Positions 34,314 through 43,066 of a stretch of 64,000 bases of DNA are shown one piece after another. Positions within the stretch are counted from its first letter, which is position 1; the number at the start of each line of letters is the position of its first letter. The DNA lies in the NCBI GenBank assembly GCA_963678055.1, contig OY782679.1:186001-250000 (forward strand), read 5' to 3'. The translations under genes and the position numbers were made by a program. The stretch comes from CAXXOK01 sp963678055. Lineage in GTDB: Bacteria > Bacillota > Clostridia > Christensenellales > Aristaeellaceae. Under the pieces are notes generated by a model that was not told where the DNA came from, made no database searches, and saw nothing but the letters and a program-made list of their open reading frames with translations.

Positions 34314-34391
34314 CGCTTTTTTTGGTCCCACACCGCAGACCGGCGGGCTGGGGAAACGGCTGACTGTCTACCATAAGTATACGATGCGCTG

Positions 34392-34421
34392 TTGACATCC
34401 CCTTCCCAGATTGAGTACAAT
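34392..34421 (+). promoter_or_regulatory. Predicted frr promoter
   Basis: A consensus -35 TTGACA (34392-34397) and a near-consensus TACAAT (34416-34421) are 18 bases apart, 32 bases ahead of frr. It probably drives the whole frr-uppS-cdsA run. Confidence 0.75.
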
Positions 34422-34453
34422 GAACGAAACAACCCCGGAAAGGTGGATAAATT

Positions 34454-35011
34454 ATGTATCGTGAAGTCATTGACACTGCCAAGGATAAAATGCAGAAAAC
34501 CATCCATGTTTTTCAGTCCGAGCTTCGCTCCATCCGTGCCGGCCGGGCCAACCCGCAGCTATTGGACCGGGTGATGGTGGACTACTACGGCTCGCCCACC
34601 CCACTAACGCAGATGGGCAACGTATCCGCGCCCGAGCCGCGCATGCTGGTGGTCAACGTTTGGGATCAGTCGGCCCTGGCGCTGGTGGAAAAAGCCATCC
34701 TGAAGTCGGACCTGGGTTTTAATCCTTCAAACGACGGCAAGGTGATTCGCCTGGTCGTGCCGGAGCTCACCGAAGAGCGCCGCAAGGATCTGACCAAGCT
34801 CGTGGGCAAAACGCTGGAAGAGGCCAAAGTGGCCATCCGCGCCATCCGCCGCGATGCCATGGATCACGTGAAAAAGCAGCAAAAGGATTCCGAGATCACC
34901 GAAGACGATCTGTCGTATGCCGAGAAAAAGATTCAGGACGCGACCGACGTTGCCGTTAAAGAGCTGGATGAACTTGCTGCCGCTAAAGACAAGGAAATCT
35001 TGGAAGTTTGA
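34454..35011 (+). CDS. frr: Ribosome recycling factor
   Basis: A 185-residue protein, the normal family length, splitting post-termination ribosomes with EF-G. Characteristic blocks are SIRAGRANPQLLDRV near residue 30, VDYYGSPTPL, PEPRMLVVNVWD and the C-terminal helix LTEERRKDLTKLVGKTLEEAKVAIRAIRRDA. It follows a consensus promoter and AAAGG. The next frame starts in the stop codon (TTGA overlap). The usual order pyrH-frr-uppS-cdsA is kept apart from the small extra gene between frr and uppS. Confidence 0.97.
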   Translation: MYREVIDTAKDKMQKTIHVFQSELRSIRAGRANPQLLDRVMVDYYGSPTPLTQMGNVSAPEPRMLVVNVWDQSALALVEKAILKSDLGFNPSNDGKVIRLVVPELTEERRKDLTKLVGKTLEEAKVAIRAIRRDAMDHVKKQQKDSEITEDDLSYAEKKIQDATDVAVKELDELAAAKDKEILEV

Positions 35012-35385
35012 ACAAGCCCTTTGATCATCTCTTGGGTCTTAACGCAAAGGATGCACTGGCGATACTTAAAAGCGCCGGCATCTTTGATGTGCGCGTAACC
35101 TTCACGACCGCGCCCGCTCCTTTGCACGCCAAAGCCGCAGCGGAGGATGAACCCGCCGCAGCGCAAAGCGCACTGGCGGGCATGGCCAAACAGTTTACCG
35201 TAACAGACGATGAGGACACCCCGGCCCCCCATGACCCGCTGCTGGAGCCGGAGCTCACCGATGGACTGCTGACCGAGGCGCGCGTGATCGGCGTACGGGA
35301 CGACGGCAGGCAACTGCTGGTGTCGCGTTTTCGCCTGTCGCCAAAACCCAGCGACGAGGAAACGACGAAAGAGGTCCTACCATGA
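35008..35385 (+). CDS. Small conserved-looking protein between frr and uppS, function unknown
   Basis: A 125-residue acidic protein starting at TTG inside the frr stop and ending four bases into uppS, so it is translationally coupled on both sides, which argues that it is real. Residues 12-38 (AKDALAILKSAGIFDVRVTFTTAPAP) and 90-112 (EARVIGVRDDGRQLLVSRF) together resemble the start and end of a PASTA-like fold, with an acidic low-complexity insert between them. No signal peptide, membrane helix or catalytic motif is seen. I do not recognise a named family. A role with the ribosome or in cell-wall lipid synthesis would be guesswork. Confidence 0.7.
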   Translation: MNKPFDHLLGLNAKDALAILKSAGIFDVRVTFTTAPAPLHAKAAAEDEPAAAQSALAGMAKQFTVTDDEDTPAPHDPLLEPELTDGLLTEARVIGVRDDGRQLLVSRFRLSPKPSDEETTKEVLP

Positions 35386-36104
35386 CCCAGTCGACGCCGG
35401 ACCTGACCCGCCTGCCGCGCCATATCGGCATTATTATGGATGGCAACGGCCGCTGGGCCAAAGACCATGCCCTGCGCGTAGCGCTGGGGCACAATGCAGG
35501 TGTTCAGGCGATGCGCAATATTATCCGCGATGCCAACGATATGGGCCTTGCGGTGCTATCGCTGTATGCATTTTCCACCGAAAACTGGCGGCGTTCCAAG
35601 CTGGAGGTCGACGCGCTGATGGCGCTGTTAATCCAGTATTTCCGCCAGGACATCGGCGAGCTGCAGGAAAAGAATGTCCGCGTGCTGATACTTGGCGACA
35701 AGGATGGCATGCCCGCGCCCCAGCGGGATGCGCTGTATAATGCCGAAGAGCGCACCCGTGCCTGTACGGGGATGACACTGTGCCTGGCAATCAACTACGG
35801 CGGCCGCGCCGAGTTGGTCCGTGCTGCGCAGCAGCTGGCAGCCGATGTGCAGTCCGGTACCCTCACCCCGGATGCCATCGACGAGGACGCACTGTCAAGT
35901 CGCCTGTACACCGCGGGGCTGCCGGATGTGGATTTGTTAATCCGTACCAGCGGCGAACTGCGGCTGTCCAACTACCTGCTCTGGCAAAGCGCATACGCGG
36001 AGTTCACCTTTCCAAAGAAGCTCTGGCCGGATTTCACGGTTGAAGACTTCCGTGCCTGCATCACCGCCTATCAGCAGCGCAAACGCCGTTTCGGCGGCCG
36101 CTGA
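35382..36104 (+). CDS. uppS: Undecaprenyl diphosphate synthase (cis-prenyltransferase)
   Basis: A 240-residue enzyme that extends farnesyl diphosphate with isopentenyl units to the C55 carrier lipid of wall synthesis. Family motifs are all present: HIGIIMDGNGRWAK with the catalytic Asp, GHNAGVQAMRNI, YAFSTENWRR and DLLIRTSGELRLSNYLLWQSAYAE. It overlaps the preceding small gene by four bases and sits in the usual frr-uppS-cdsA order. It works with the popT gene further right, which recycles the same lipid carrier. Confidence 0.96.
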   Translation: MTQSTPDLTRLPRHIGIIMDGNGRWAKDHALRVALGHNAGVQAMRNIIRDANDMGLAVLSLYAFSTENWRRSKLEVDALMALLIQYFRQDIGELQEKNVRVLILGDKDGMPAPQRDALYNAEERTRACTGMTLCLAINYGGRAELVRAAQQLAADVQSGTLTPDAIDEDALSSRLYTAGLPDVDLLIRTSGELRLSNYLLWQSAYAEFTFPKKLWPDFTVEDFRACITAYQQRKRRFGGR

Positions 36105-36144
36105 CCGGCCCGATACTCAAAAAAACACTATGGAGGGCATCACC

Positions 36145-36963
36145 ATGTGGATGCGCATCGTAACCGGCGTGCTCCTGGCGCTGTTTGTCATCGCGGTCCT
36201 GTTCGTGGGCGGGTATGTGTTTAGCGCGGTTGCGCTTGCCGTCTGTGTCCTGTGCCTGTATGAAGCGCTGCATTCCTTAACTTTGGGCGGTCACCGCCCC
36301 GTACATTGGCCTGTCTATTTTGCCATGCTGGCCAGCGCGCCACTGATGCTGTTTGTGCGGCCCCTGGCCATCGTGCCGGTGCTGATGATCGCGTGTTTTG
36401 CGGTCATCGCCCAGGTCATGCGCCGCCAGAATCCCAACCTGACCGATGTCATGATCAGCCTGCTGCCGATTTTAACCATCGTGCTGCCGGGCCTGTGCCT
36501 GATTTCCCTGTCGGGCATCCAACCCCGCCCGATGCAAGCGCTGATGACCTCGCTCGTGTTCGTGGTTTCTGTCGGCACGGACACCTTTGCCCTGTTTGTG
36601 GGCACTTCCATCGGTGGCAAAAAGCTATGCCCCAAGATCAGCCCCAAGAAAACCGTTTCCGGGGCCATCGGCGGGCTTGTTGGCGCGGTAGGCCTGACGG
36701 TGCTGGCCGGGTGGGTGTTTTCCCTGTGCTTTCCGAATGCTGGCTTCCCCCCGCTGTGGGCACACGCGCTCGCGGGCCTGATCGGCGGTATTGCGGCAGA
36801 GTTTGGCGATTTGCTGGCCAGCTTGATCAAGCGCTACTGCAACATAAAAGACTTTGGCAACCTGTTCCCCGGCCACGGCGGCATGCTAGACCGTATGGAC
36901 TCCATCCTGTTTTCGTCAGTGGTCATCTTCTGCTATTACGAAATTCTTAGATTCCTCGCCTAA
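36145..36963 (+). CDS. cdsA: Phosphatidate cytidylyltransferase
   Basis: A 272-residue membrane protein with about eight hydrophobic segments making CDP-diacylglycerol from phosphatidate and CTP. The C-terminal family signature is spread over VSVGTDTFALFVGTSIGGKKLCPKISPKKTVSGAIGG and KDFGNLFPGHGGMLDRMDSIL. The start MWMRIVTGV at 36145 was chosen because GGAGG lies eight bases upstream; an in-frame ATG five codons earlier overlaps that site. It follows uppS by 40 bases in the conserved lipid-synthesis order. Confidence 0.95.
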   Translation: MWMRIVTGVLLALFVIAVLFVGGYVFSAVALAVCVLCLYEALHSLTLGGHRPVHWPVYFAMLASAPLMLFVRPLAIVPVLMIACFAVIAQVMRRQNPNLTDVMISLLPILTIVLPGLCLISLSGIQPRPMQALMTSLVFVVSVGTDTFALFVGTSIGGKKLCPKISPKKTVSGAIGGLVGAVGLTVLAGWVFSLCFPNAGFPPLWAHALAGLIGGIAAEFGDLLASLIKRYCNIKDFGNLFPGHGGMLDRMDSILFSSVVIFCYYEILRFLA

Positions 36964-36988
36964 CCGCCCGTCCTATGGAAGGATCGTT

Positions 36989-37900
36989 ATGATGAAACGC
37001 GTTGTAACACTGATTGTATTACTCACCCTGCTAATCACGCCTGCACTGGCCGCAACCCCCAGTCCAATCTTCGCACTGGATTACGATAGCCTATCCGATC
37101 CGCCCGAGGGTGTGAACAACTACCTGATGGCCTGTTTTGACACCTGGGATTTTAAAGAAAATCGTATGGGCAATACCGATGGCCTGATGCTAGTAACCCT
37201 GGATACCGTGCAGGAGCGCATGATCTTTACCTCGATAATGCGCGAGATCCTCATCCGGCGTCCGGACGGGAAAATCGGCCGCATTACCTATATTACAAAA
37301 AACTACGGCCCCGAAGCGCTGTGCAAGATCGTATCCACTCACTTTGGGGTGAAAGTGGATAAATACCTGTTTTTCAGCATGGATAATGTTCAGGATATGA
37401 TAGACGTGCTTGGCGGCGTATACATTTCCGTGACGGACGCCGAAGCCGATTACTTAAACCGCTACCGTATCTCCCGTGACTCAACCACGCCCAGCATGGA
37501 CAAGGGCGGCACCTATCTGTTTTCAGGTCACGCAGCGGTCATCTATATGCGCATACGCAAAGTTGGCGGCGATGGCGATTTGGGCCGTACCCGCCGCGTA
37601 CGAACCGTGCTTGAAACCTTAATCCGTGAAAACAGGAATATCACCATGTCCGAAGCCATCGGCGTAGCCGTGGCGCTGACAAAGAATGTATGCCTGACCA
37701 ACCTGTCCATGAACGATCTACTCATTGCCATCGGCGATATTTTCGAGCTCAAGGCCGCCGATCCCGAAGGCTTTCAGCTGCCGACGACCGAGTCGATGAC
37801 CCCCATTACCTATGTGGGCATGATGACCAACGAGGTGGACTTTAACCGCTGCCGCAGCACCTTCCTTTCGTTTATGAACGGAGAAGAACAATCGCAGTAA
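36989..37900 (+). CDS. LytR-CpsA-Psr (LCP) family protein
   Basis: A 303-residue protein with a cleavable-looking signal peptide (VVTLIVLLTLLITPALA) and one LCP domain: NRMGNTDGLMLVTLD, TSIMREIL, VQDMIDVLGGVYISV and a GDGDLGRTRRVRTVLE arginine cluster. LCP enzymes transfer wall polymers from undecaprenyl diphosphate to peptidoglycan. Two oddities: most LCP proteins keep an uncleaved membrane anchor, and the usual acidic end of the S-x-x-R-D motif is Glu here. It begins 25 bases after cdsA and lies directly before the DnaA-box region and dnaN. Confidence 0.85.
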   Translation: MMKRVVTLIVLLTLLITPALAATPSPIFALDYDSLSDPPEGVNNYLMACFDTWDFKENRMGNTDGLMLVTLDTVQERMIFTSIMREILIRRPDGKIGRITYITKNYGPEALCKIVSTHFGVKVDKYLFFSMDNVQDMIDVLGGVYISVTDAEADYLNRYRISRDSTTPSMDKGGTYLFSGHAAVIYMRIRKVGGDGDLGRTRRVRTVLETLIRENRNITMSEAIGVAVALTKNVCLTNLSMNDLLIAIGDIFELKAADPEGFQLPTTESMTPITYVGMMTNEVDFNRCRSTFLSFMNGEEQSQ

Positions 37901-38338
37901 CGTCCCGCACCGCTGTGCACCCGCGCCCCAGTTTTTCCGCATCAATGTGGACAAATCCACGGAGAAAAACTGCGCAACCTGGGCAAGGCCCTGCGCCGCC
38001 TAGTGCGCTGCATCCTCACCCAGGTTCTCCACAGCCTGTGGGTTTATGGGAAACCGCCGAACTCCGCTGATTTTACTCTGTAACAACCCGCTGTAATAGA
38101 GGAATTTACCCGCCAAAACGAGAATTGTATGTACAACTGCGGCTGCGCGGACACGCTCTTCGCGCCCGATGTTGAAAACATCCCTGTTCCACAGGGTTTA
38201 TCCACAGGCATTCCACAGGGGAAAACCCATACAGGAAACCAAGAAACCCGCTTTTCCATGGTTTCCACACCCCCTACTACTACTACGAAAGTCTATATAC
38301 TATATATAGCTACTGCTTTAACACAGGAGGCAACGACC
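37901..38338. other. dnaN upstream region with DnaA-box-like sites (candidate oriC)
   Basis: A 438 bp gap without a gene. It has one perfect DnaA box TTATCCACA (38198-38206), two one-mismatch boxes (TGTGGACAA at 37946-37954, reverse; TTCTCCACA at 38025-38033) and two two-mismatch copies (TGTTCCACA 38185-38193, GTTTCCACA 38261-38269). A short AT-rich stretch (38291-38310, CTATATACTATATATAGC) adjoins dnaN and could be an unwinding element. DnaA is not encoded nearby. This could be the chromosomal origin, part of a split origin, or only a DnaA-regulated dnaN promoter. Confidence 0.5.
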
Positions 38339-39457
38339 ATGAAACTCAAATGTTCCGCGCAGGATTTAATGATCGGGCTGGTAAACGCTACGCGTGCGCT
38401 GGCGGCCAGGCCGTCCACACCGATTTTAGAATATGTGAAACTTACGGCCTTGGAAGGGCATATTGTGCTCACTTGCACCGATGGATCTCTCACCATTCGT
38501 GCTCAGGTCAAGGCTGAGGTTGAGGAAGAGGGAGACATCTTACTGCCCGGCAAACTGCTGACGGAAATCGTACGCAAGCTGCCTGAGGGTTTGGTCTCGC
38601 TGTCTGTAAACGATAAGAACATTACGATCATCAAGTGCCTGCAAAGCCGTTCTACACTCACCGGTATGCCGGCGGAAGATTTCCCGCTCATGCGCGATAT
38701 TATCAACACGCACGCGCTGCATGTGCCTCAGAAGCGCCTGAAGGATATGATCTCGCGGGTCACCTTTGCCATCGCACAGCATGAGAGCCGCCAGACGCTC
38801 ACAGGAAGCCTGATGGAAGTGACTAAGGATGAACTTCGCCTGGTCGGGTTGGACGGCTTCAGGCTCGCCTTGCAGACCATGAAGGGGGATTTCATCCTGC
38901 CGGAGGACAAGGAGATCTTAAAAGCGATTATTCCCGGGCATGTGATGTCTGAAATGAGCCGCATTATGAGCGATGAGGATAACGCCATGGTGACCTTCCA
39001 CATGGATCAAGGTCATCTGATGGCGACCATCGGCGATACCACAGTGCTGACCACCCTGCTTGCGGGCGAATATATCAATTACCGCCAGATCCTGCCTAAG
39101 GACTGGAAAACCCGGATCACCGTCAAGTGCAAGGAGTTTGAGGAAGCCATCGAGCGAGCCTCACTGATTGCACGTGAGGGCAAGAATAACCTGATTAAAA
39201 TTAACGCAGAAAATGATATGATGCGCATTACCTCCATGTCCGACCTTGGGGATGTACTGGAGGAAATCGGCATCCAGCTGGAAGGCGAAGCCATTGAAAT
39301 CGCCTTCAACGCCCGTTACATCGGCGATGTAGTGAAGAATATCGACGATGAACTGTGTATGCTGTCGATGTCCAACTCCGTAAGCCCGTGCGTGCTTTCG
39401 CCGGTGGAAGGCGACAGCTACCTGTACCTAGTGCTACCGGTGCGTGTATCCAACTAA
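38339..39457 (+). CDS. dnaN: DNA polymerase III beta sliding clamp
   Basis: A 372-residue protein of normal length, forming the dimeric ring that tethers the replicative polymerase. Opening MKLKCSAQDLMIGLVNATRAL, central GSLMEVTKDELRLVGLDGFRLAL and the C-terminal YLYLVLPVRVSN, containing the LPVR-type end that binds clamp partners, identify it. The ATG follows AGGAGG. Usually dnaA precedes it; here an LCP gene and a DnaA-box-bearing gap do. popT follows after 40 bases. Confidence 0.96.
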   Translation: MKLKCSAQDLMIGLVNATRALAARPSTPILEYVKLTALEGHIVLTCTDGSLTIRAQVKAEVEEEGDILLPGKLLTEIVRKLPEGLVSLSVNDKNITIIKCLQSRSTLTGMPAEDFPLMRDIINTHALHVPQKRLKDMISRVTFAIAQHESRQTLTGSLMEVTKDELRLVGLDGFRLALQTMKGDFILPEDKEILKAIIPGHVMSEMSRIMSDEDNAMVTFHMDQGHLMATIGDTTVLTTLLAGEYINYRQILPKDWKTRITVKCKEFEEAIERASLIAREGKNNLIKINAENDMMRITSMSDLGDVLEEIGIQLEGEAIEIAFNARYIGDVVKNIDDELCMLSMSNSVSPCVLSPVEGDSYLYLVLPVRVSN

Positions 39458-39497
39458 TACGCGACACAGGATTTCAATGCGACGAGGCGAAAACAGT

Positions 39498-40379
39498 ATG
39501 ATCGAGTTTCTAAAGGCGGCAGTCAAGGGTGTTGTCATCGGGGTTGCCAACGTGATTCCCGGCGTGTCGGGCGGAACGATGATGGTTTCCATGGGTGTGT
39601 ATGACACGATCATTTCCAGCATTACGGGGCTGCTAAAGCATTTTGTTAAAAGCGTAAAAACACTGCTGCCCTATTTATTGGGCGCATTGGTGGGCATTGT
39701 GGCTTTGGCCAGCGTGCTGACCTATCTGTTTGATACCTTTCCGCTGCCAACGGCCACGGCTTTTATCGGGTTAATTCTGGGCGGGTTGGCACCGCTGCTC
39801 AAGCAGATTGATATGAAAAAAGCAGGCGCAGGTGCGGTTGCGCTGTTTTTGTTGTTCCTAGCGCTGATCGTGGTGCTGGCAATTATCGACCCCAAGGAAT
39901 CGGGCACGGTGATCGCATTTACCTGGGGTCAGGCCGCCGTATTGCTTTTGGTGGGCGTTGTTGCCAGTGCAACCATGATTATCCCCGGCGTCAGCGGGTC
40001 GATGATCATGATGCTGCTTGGGTATTACCGTACTGTAATTGACGCTGTAACGCAGCTTAAAGATGCGCTGCTTGGCGGTGGACTTTCCATGGCTGTAGAG
40101 CCGCTGAAAGTGCTATTGCCGTTTGCGGTGGGTATTGTCCTTGGTATCTATGTCGTGGCCAAGCTGATTGAATGGCTTTTGCGGCGTTACCCGGTGCACA
40201 CCTATTCGGCTATTTTGGGCCTGGTGGTTGCTTCGCCGGTTGCGGTACTGCTGCGCAGCGATATGTCTGGCGTTACGCCGGGTATTGTGCTGATCTCACT
40301 GGCAACCTTTATCGCAGGCTTCCTGTTTGCCGCATGGATGGCTTCGCTTGGCAAGAAAGAACGAATAGCATCTAACTAA
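39498..40379 (+). CDS. popT: DUF368 / PopT undecaprenyl-phosphate transporter
   Basis: A 293-residue membrane protein with about eight to ten hydrophobic segments and the two copies of the signature VIPGVSGGTM (near residue 20) and IIPGVSGSMI (near residue 165), which mark the DUF368 family. Members have been shown to return undecaprenyl phosphate to the inner leaflet in several bacteria. The start follows GAGGCG. It lies behind dnaN and may be co-transcribed. It fits with uppS, cdsA and the LCP gene upstream as part of a carrier-lipid neighbourhood. Confidence 0.88.
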   Translation: MIEFLKAAVKGVVIGVANVIPGVSGGTMMVSMGVYDTIISSITGLLKHFVKSVKTLLPYLLGALVGIVALASVLTYLFDTFPLPTATAFIGLILGGLAPLLKQIDMKKAGAGAVALFLLFLALIVVLAIIDPKESGTVIAFTWGQAAVLLLVGVVASATMIIPGVSGSMIMMLLGYYRTVIDAVTQLKDALLGGGLSMAVEPLKVLLPFAVGIVLGIYVVAKLIEWLLRRYPVHTYSAILGLVVASPVAVLLRSDMSGVTPGIVLISLATFIAGFLFAAWMASLGKKERIASN

Positions 40380-40437
40380 GAATACCTTTTAATCATAGTA
40401 AGAAATAAAGCATACAACACGCTTTCGATGTTGTTAC

Positions 40438-40463
40438 AGCCGGAGATCACGCCGGCTTTTTTT
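40438..40463 (+). terminator. Intrinsic terminator after popT
   Basis: An AGCCGG/CCGGCT stem with an eight-base loop is followed by seven T residues, 59 bases beyond the popT stop. It ends the dnaN-popT unit. Confidence 0.88.
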
Positions 40464-40618
40464 ATTACCTTGCTGCTTGAATGATCGTCCCATGCGGCGG
40501 TACATAGAAACCGATGGAATAACAGGCATCAGCTAATACAAGAAAAAAATGGGAACAAATAGGGGAGATAAACCGTTACATAAGTAAACACACCGATTAT
40601 AAAAAAGAAGGAGCCGCT

Positions 40619-41623
40619 ATGACAATGAAACGAAGAACGTTCTTGCGATTAACAGTTGCGATGCTCAGTATCGTTTGGCTATTTACTGTGATGGCGGGGT
40701 CTGCGGCATTGGCAGACGGAGTGAATACGGGCAAGTATGCAGTCGTTGCAAATCCAGTTTCAACCGATCGGCTGAATGTTCGTGAGTCGGCAGATTTAAA
40801 TGCTACATCCATTGCAAAGCTCTACAACGGAACTTTTGTCAGAATTCTATCCGTAGTGAATGAACGCTGGGCGTATATCGAAGTCGGAAATGATGACTAT
40901 GGGGATGGTGTCCTTACCGGATATGTTCATACAGATTTTCTCAATACAGAGATCGTATCAAAATCCTCAGACATTGCTACGCCGGTATTGACCATAACAA
41001 ATTCGCAGGGCACCGGTATTAACATGCGTCAGGAGCCAAGTGAAAAATCCACTGTGCTCGGATTGTTTCAAAATGGTGACCAGATAACAGTACTTGCGGT
41101 ATTACGTGACTGGTACTTTGTACAAGTGGGGGGGAGAACAGGATACATGAGCAAGATTGGATTTTCGGTTGATTTGAGCAGATATAACAGTTCCAGTCGT
41201 TCTTCTCAGGCGAGAGCCAAGCTGACAACGGGAGCCGCGACGATCGCCGAAACAACGGATGTTTATAGTGCCAGGTATGGTGGAGAAAAGCTTGCCACCC
41301 TTCAAAAGGGAGTGTCGGTCGGCATTATTTCACTGCATGATACCGGTTGGGCATCGATTACTTATCCTGGTAATTCAGAGGGTGGCTGGGTATCCTATCG
41401 TGTATTGTCTTCCTCGGGCAGTGGTGGTTTAAGTCTTGGCAGCGCAACCGTAGCGGAACAGACTAACGTATTGAGCGACATGTTCAATGGAGCGGTTGTG
41501 GCAACGCTTGCTAAGGGCGAAACGGTCACAATCTGTACAGTTAATGACAGCGGATGGGCAATGGTAACATCTGCAGGGAATCCCGAAGGCGGCTGGGTAC
41601 AGGCTTCCGCACTGACGCAATAA
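40619..41623 (+). CDS. Secreted protein with four SH3-like domains
   Basis: A 334-residue protein with a signal peptide (RLTVAMLSIVWLFTVMAGSAALA). Residues 37-110 and 118-185 are bacterial SH3 (SH3b) domains with the LNVRESAD and INMRQEPSEKSTVLG motifs and GYV/GYM ends. Two further related modules at about 205-268 and 273-333 end in EGGWVS and EGGWVQ. No enzyme domain is present, so it is probably a wall-binding or matrix protein. It starts behind AAGGAG and has its own leader after the popT terminator. Base composition is lower in GC than the core genes. SH3b domains also occur in the next two genes. Confidence 0.82.
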   Translation: MTMKRRTFLRLTVAMLSIVWLFTVMAGSAALADGVNTGKYAVVANPVSTDRLNVRESADLNATSIAKLYNGTFVRILSVVNERWAYIEVGNDDYGDGVLTGYVHTDFLNTEIVSKSSDIATPVLTITNSQGTGINMRQEPSEKSTVLGLFQNGDQITVLAVLRDWYFVQVGGRTGYMSKIGFSVDLSRYNSSSRSSQARAKLTTGAATIAETTDVYSARYGGEKLATLQKGVSVGIISLHDTGWASITYPGNSEGGWVSYRVLSSSGSGGLSLGSATVAEQTNVLSDMFNGAVVATLAKGETVTICTVNDSGWAMVTSAGNPEGGWVQASALTQ

Positions 41624-41705
41624 ACCACCTGTTTATTTAAATTGAGAAATATTGCTGTGATGAAGTTATGAAATGTTAATGTATTGATAGAAAAGAGGAA
41701 TGCGT

Positions 41706-42968
41706 ATGAAAAAACTGATAGGATTGATGATCCTCATGCTTCTGCTGTGTGTAGGCAGCGTTACTGCAATTGCGGACGAAGCACCCCAAACAGCAAAAGA
41801 TTATTTTGCCGACCGTATTGAGCAGGGCTATACCATCACCCGATGGTTTACTGCCACCGATAGCAGCTACGCGTATGCGATTTTATCCAAAGATGGGCAC
41901 AACCGTATATTTGTGCTGAAAAAGAAAGAAGACAGCTTCGACATTGAAGTGAGCAGTAGTGAAGCAATCTATCAAGGAGATTTCCTGCCGGAACTGTATT
42001 CAGAAAGTGAAGCTAATTTTTATCTGACTTATACTACTACTGGCGAAGAAAAGCAGGTATACCACTATTGGTTGGAGCCTGACGGAACGTGGAATCTGCG
42101 GGCTTATGAGACCGTAAATGAGGATGGAGAGGCGTGTTTCTTTAGCACACCGCAGAGCGATATGATGGTATACTACCTTATGATGGAAGACGGTCCAGGA
42201 AACGGAACCAATATCTACGGTATGTACCAACGCGCGCTGCGGTATGTGTCGATCAATGCACTGCCGCATACGCTGGAACAAGTACGGGATATGCTTTCAA
42301 ATCCACCGAAAATACCGCAGGGGGATTTTGATGCGATCAACATCCGGTTTACAGGCGGCCAGAAATATGCCGTATACGCCGCGCCGGACGAAACAGCCTT
42401 GCGAGGCGCTGGCGGTAAAGCAACAGTATCGACCAACGACTGGATTCAGGTGTTTGGGCAAGAAGACGGCTGGGTGTTGATTCAATACGATATCACGGCA
42501 GCCGCCTTGCCCAAGAACACATCCGTATCCCCGCTGGCGTTTGTTCCCCAGGAAATAGATATTGTGAGGCAGACGGCCGTGACGGACGATCCGCTGAACT
42601 CACAGGAGCAAATTACGTCCCTGCAACAGGGGCAGGCAAATTGCTACTTCCTGGCATCACTCAACGAGGAATGGGCGTATATACAGGCAGAAACCACCCA
42701 AGGCCAGGCATTCCGCGGCTTTGTGAATAAGGCTGCGTTTGTGTTAGCACGACAACGAGTAGACATACTCAACGATACGACGCTTTACGCCGAGCTGTCG
42801 CTTACAAGCAGATCATTAGCACCGCTTATAAAGGAACAAGCAAATTGTTATGCAATAGCATCCGTTGATGGTGACTGGGCTTATATTGAAGTGGAAACAG
42901 AAGGACAGGAAACCCTCAAGGGATATGTTCCAGCAGCGGATATCAGCCTACCGTATAACGAGCAGTAA
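41706..42968 (+). CDS. Secreted SH3-type protein, shorter tandem paralogue
   Basis: A 420-residue protein with signal peptide KKLIGLMILMLLLCVGSVTAIA. Residues 20-205 are a beta-rich module of no known family; residues 215-415 carry three SH3-like segments (QVFGQEDGWVLIQYD, ASLNEEWAYIQAE...RGFVNKAAF, ASVDGDWAYIEVE...KGYVPAADI). Its first 360 residues are nearly identical to the gene at 43067. Compared with that copy it lacks 10 residues around 42490 (KMRFGY region), removing the last strand of the first SH3 segment. The start at 41706 was chosen because the paralogue starts at the same ATG with the same AGAGGA spacing. Function unknown; a surface or wall role is likely. Confidence 0.8.
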   Translation: MKKLIGLMILMLLLCVGSVTAIADEAPQTAKDYFADRIEQGYTITRWFTATDSSYAYAILSKDGHNRIFVLKKKEDSFDIEVSSSEAIYQGDFLPELYSESEANFYLTYTTTGEEKQVYHYWLEPDGTWNLRAYETVNEDGEACFFSTPQSDMMVYYLMMEDGPGNGTNIYGMYQRALRYVSINALPHTLEQVRDMLSNPPKIPQGDFDAINIRFTGGQKYAVYAAPDETALRGAGGKATVSTNDWIQVFGQEDGWVLIQYDITAAALPKNTSVSPLAFVPQEIDIVRQTAVTDDPLNSQEQITSLQQGQANCYFLASLNEEWAYIQAETTQGQAFRGFVNKAAFVLARQRVDILNDTTLYAELSLTSRSLAPLIKEQANCYAIASVDGDWAYIEVETEGQETLKGYVPAADISLPYNEQ

Positions 42969-43066
42969 CAAAAAACGCATAAGAATAACTGGGCTATGTC
43001 CGTGCTGGAACGCTCTGCTAAGGTGAAAAGAGACAAAAATACCATTGATAAAAAAGAGGAACGAGT

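Noticed and set aside
34860..34875. parS-like CACGTGAAA sequence inside frr
   Set aside because: Only 13 of 16 positions match and it lies in conserved coding sequence, so it is probably chance.
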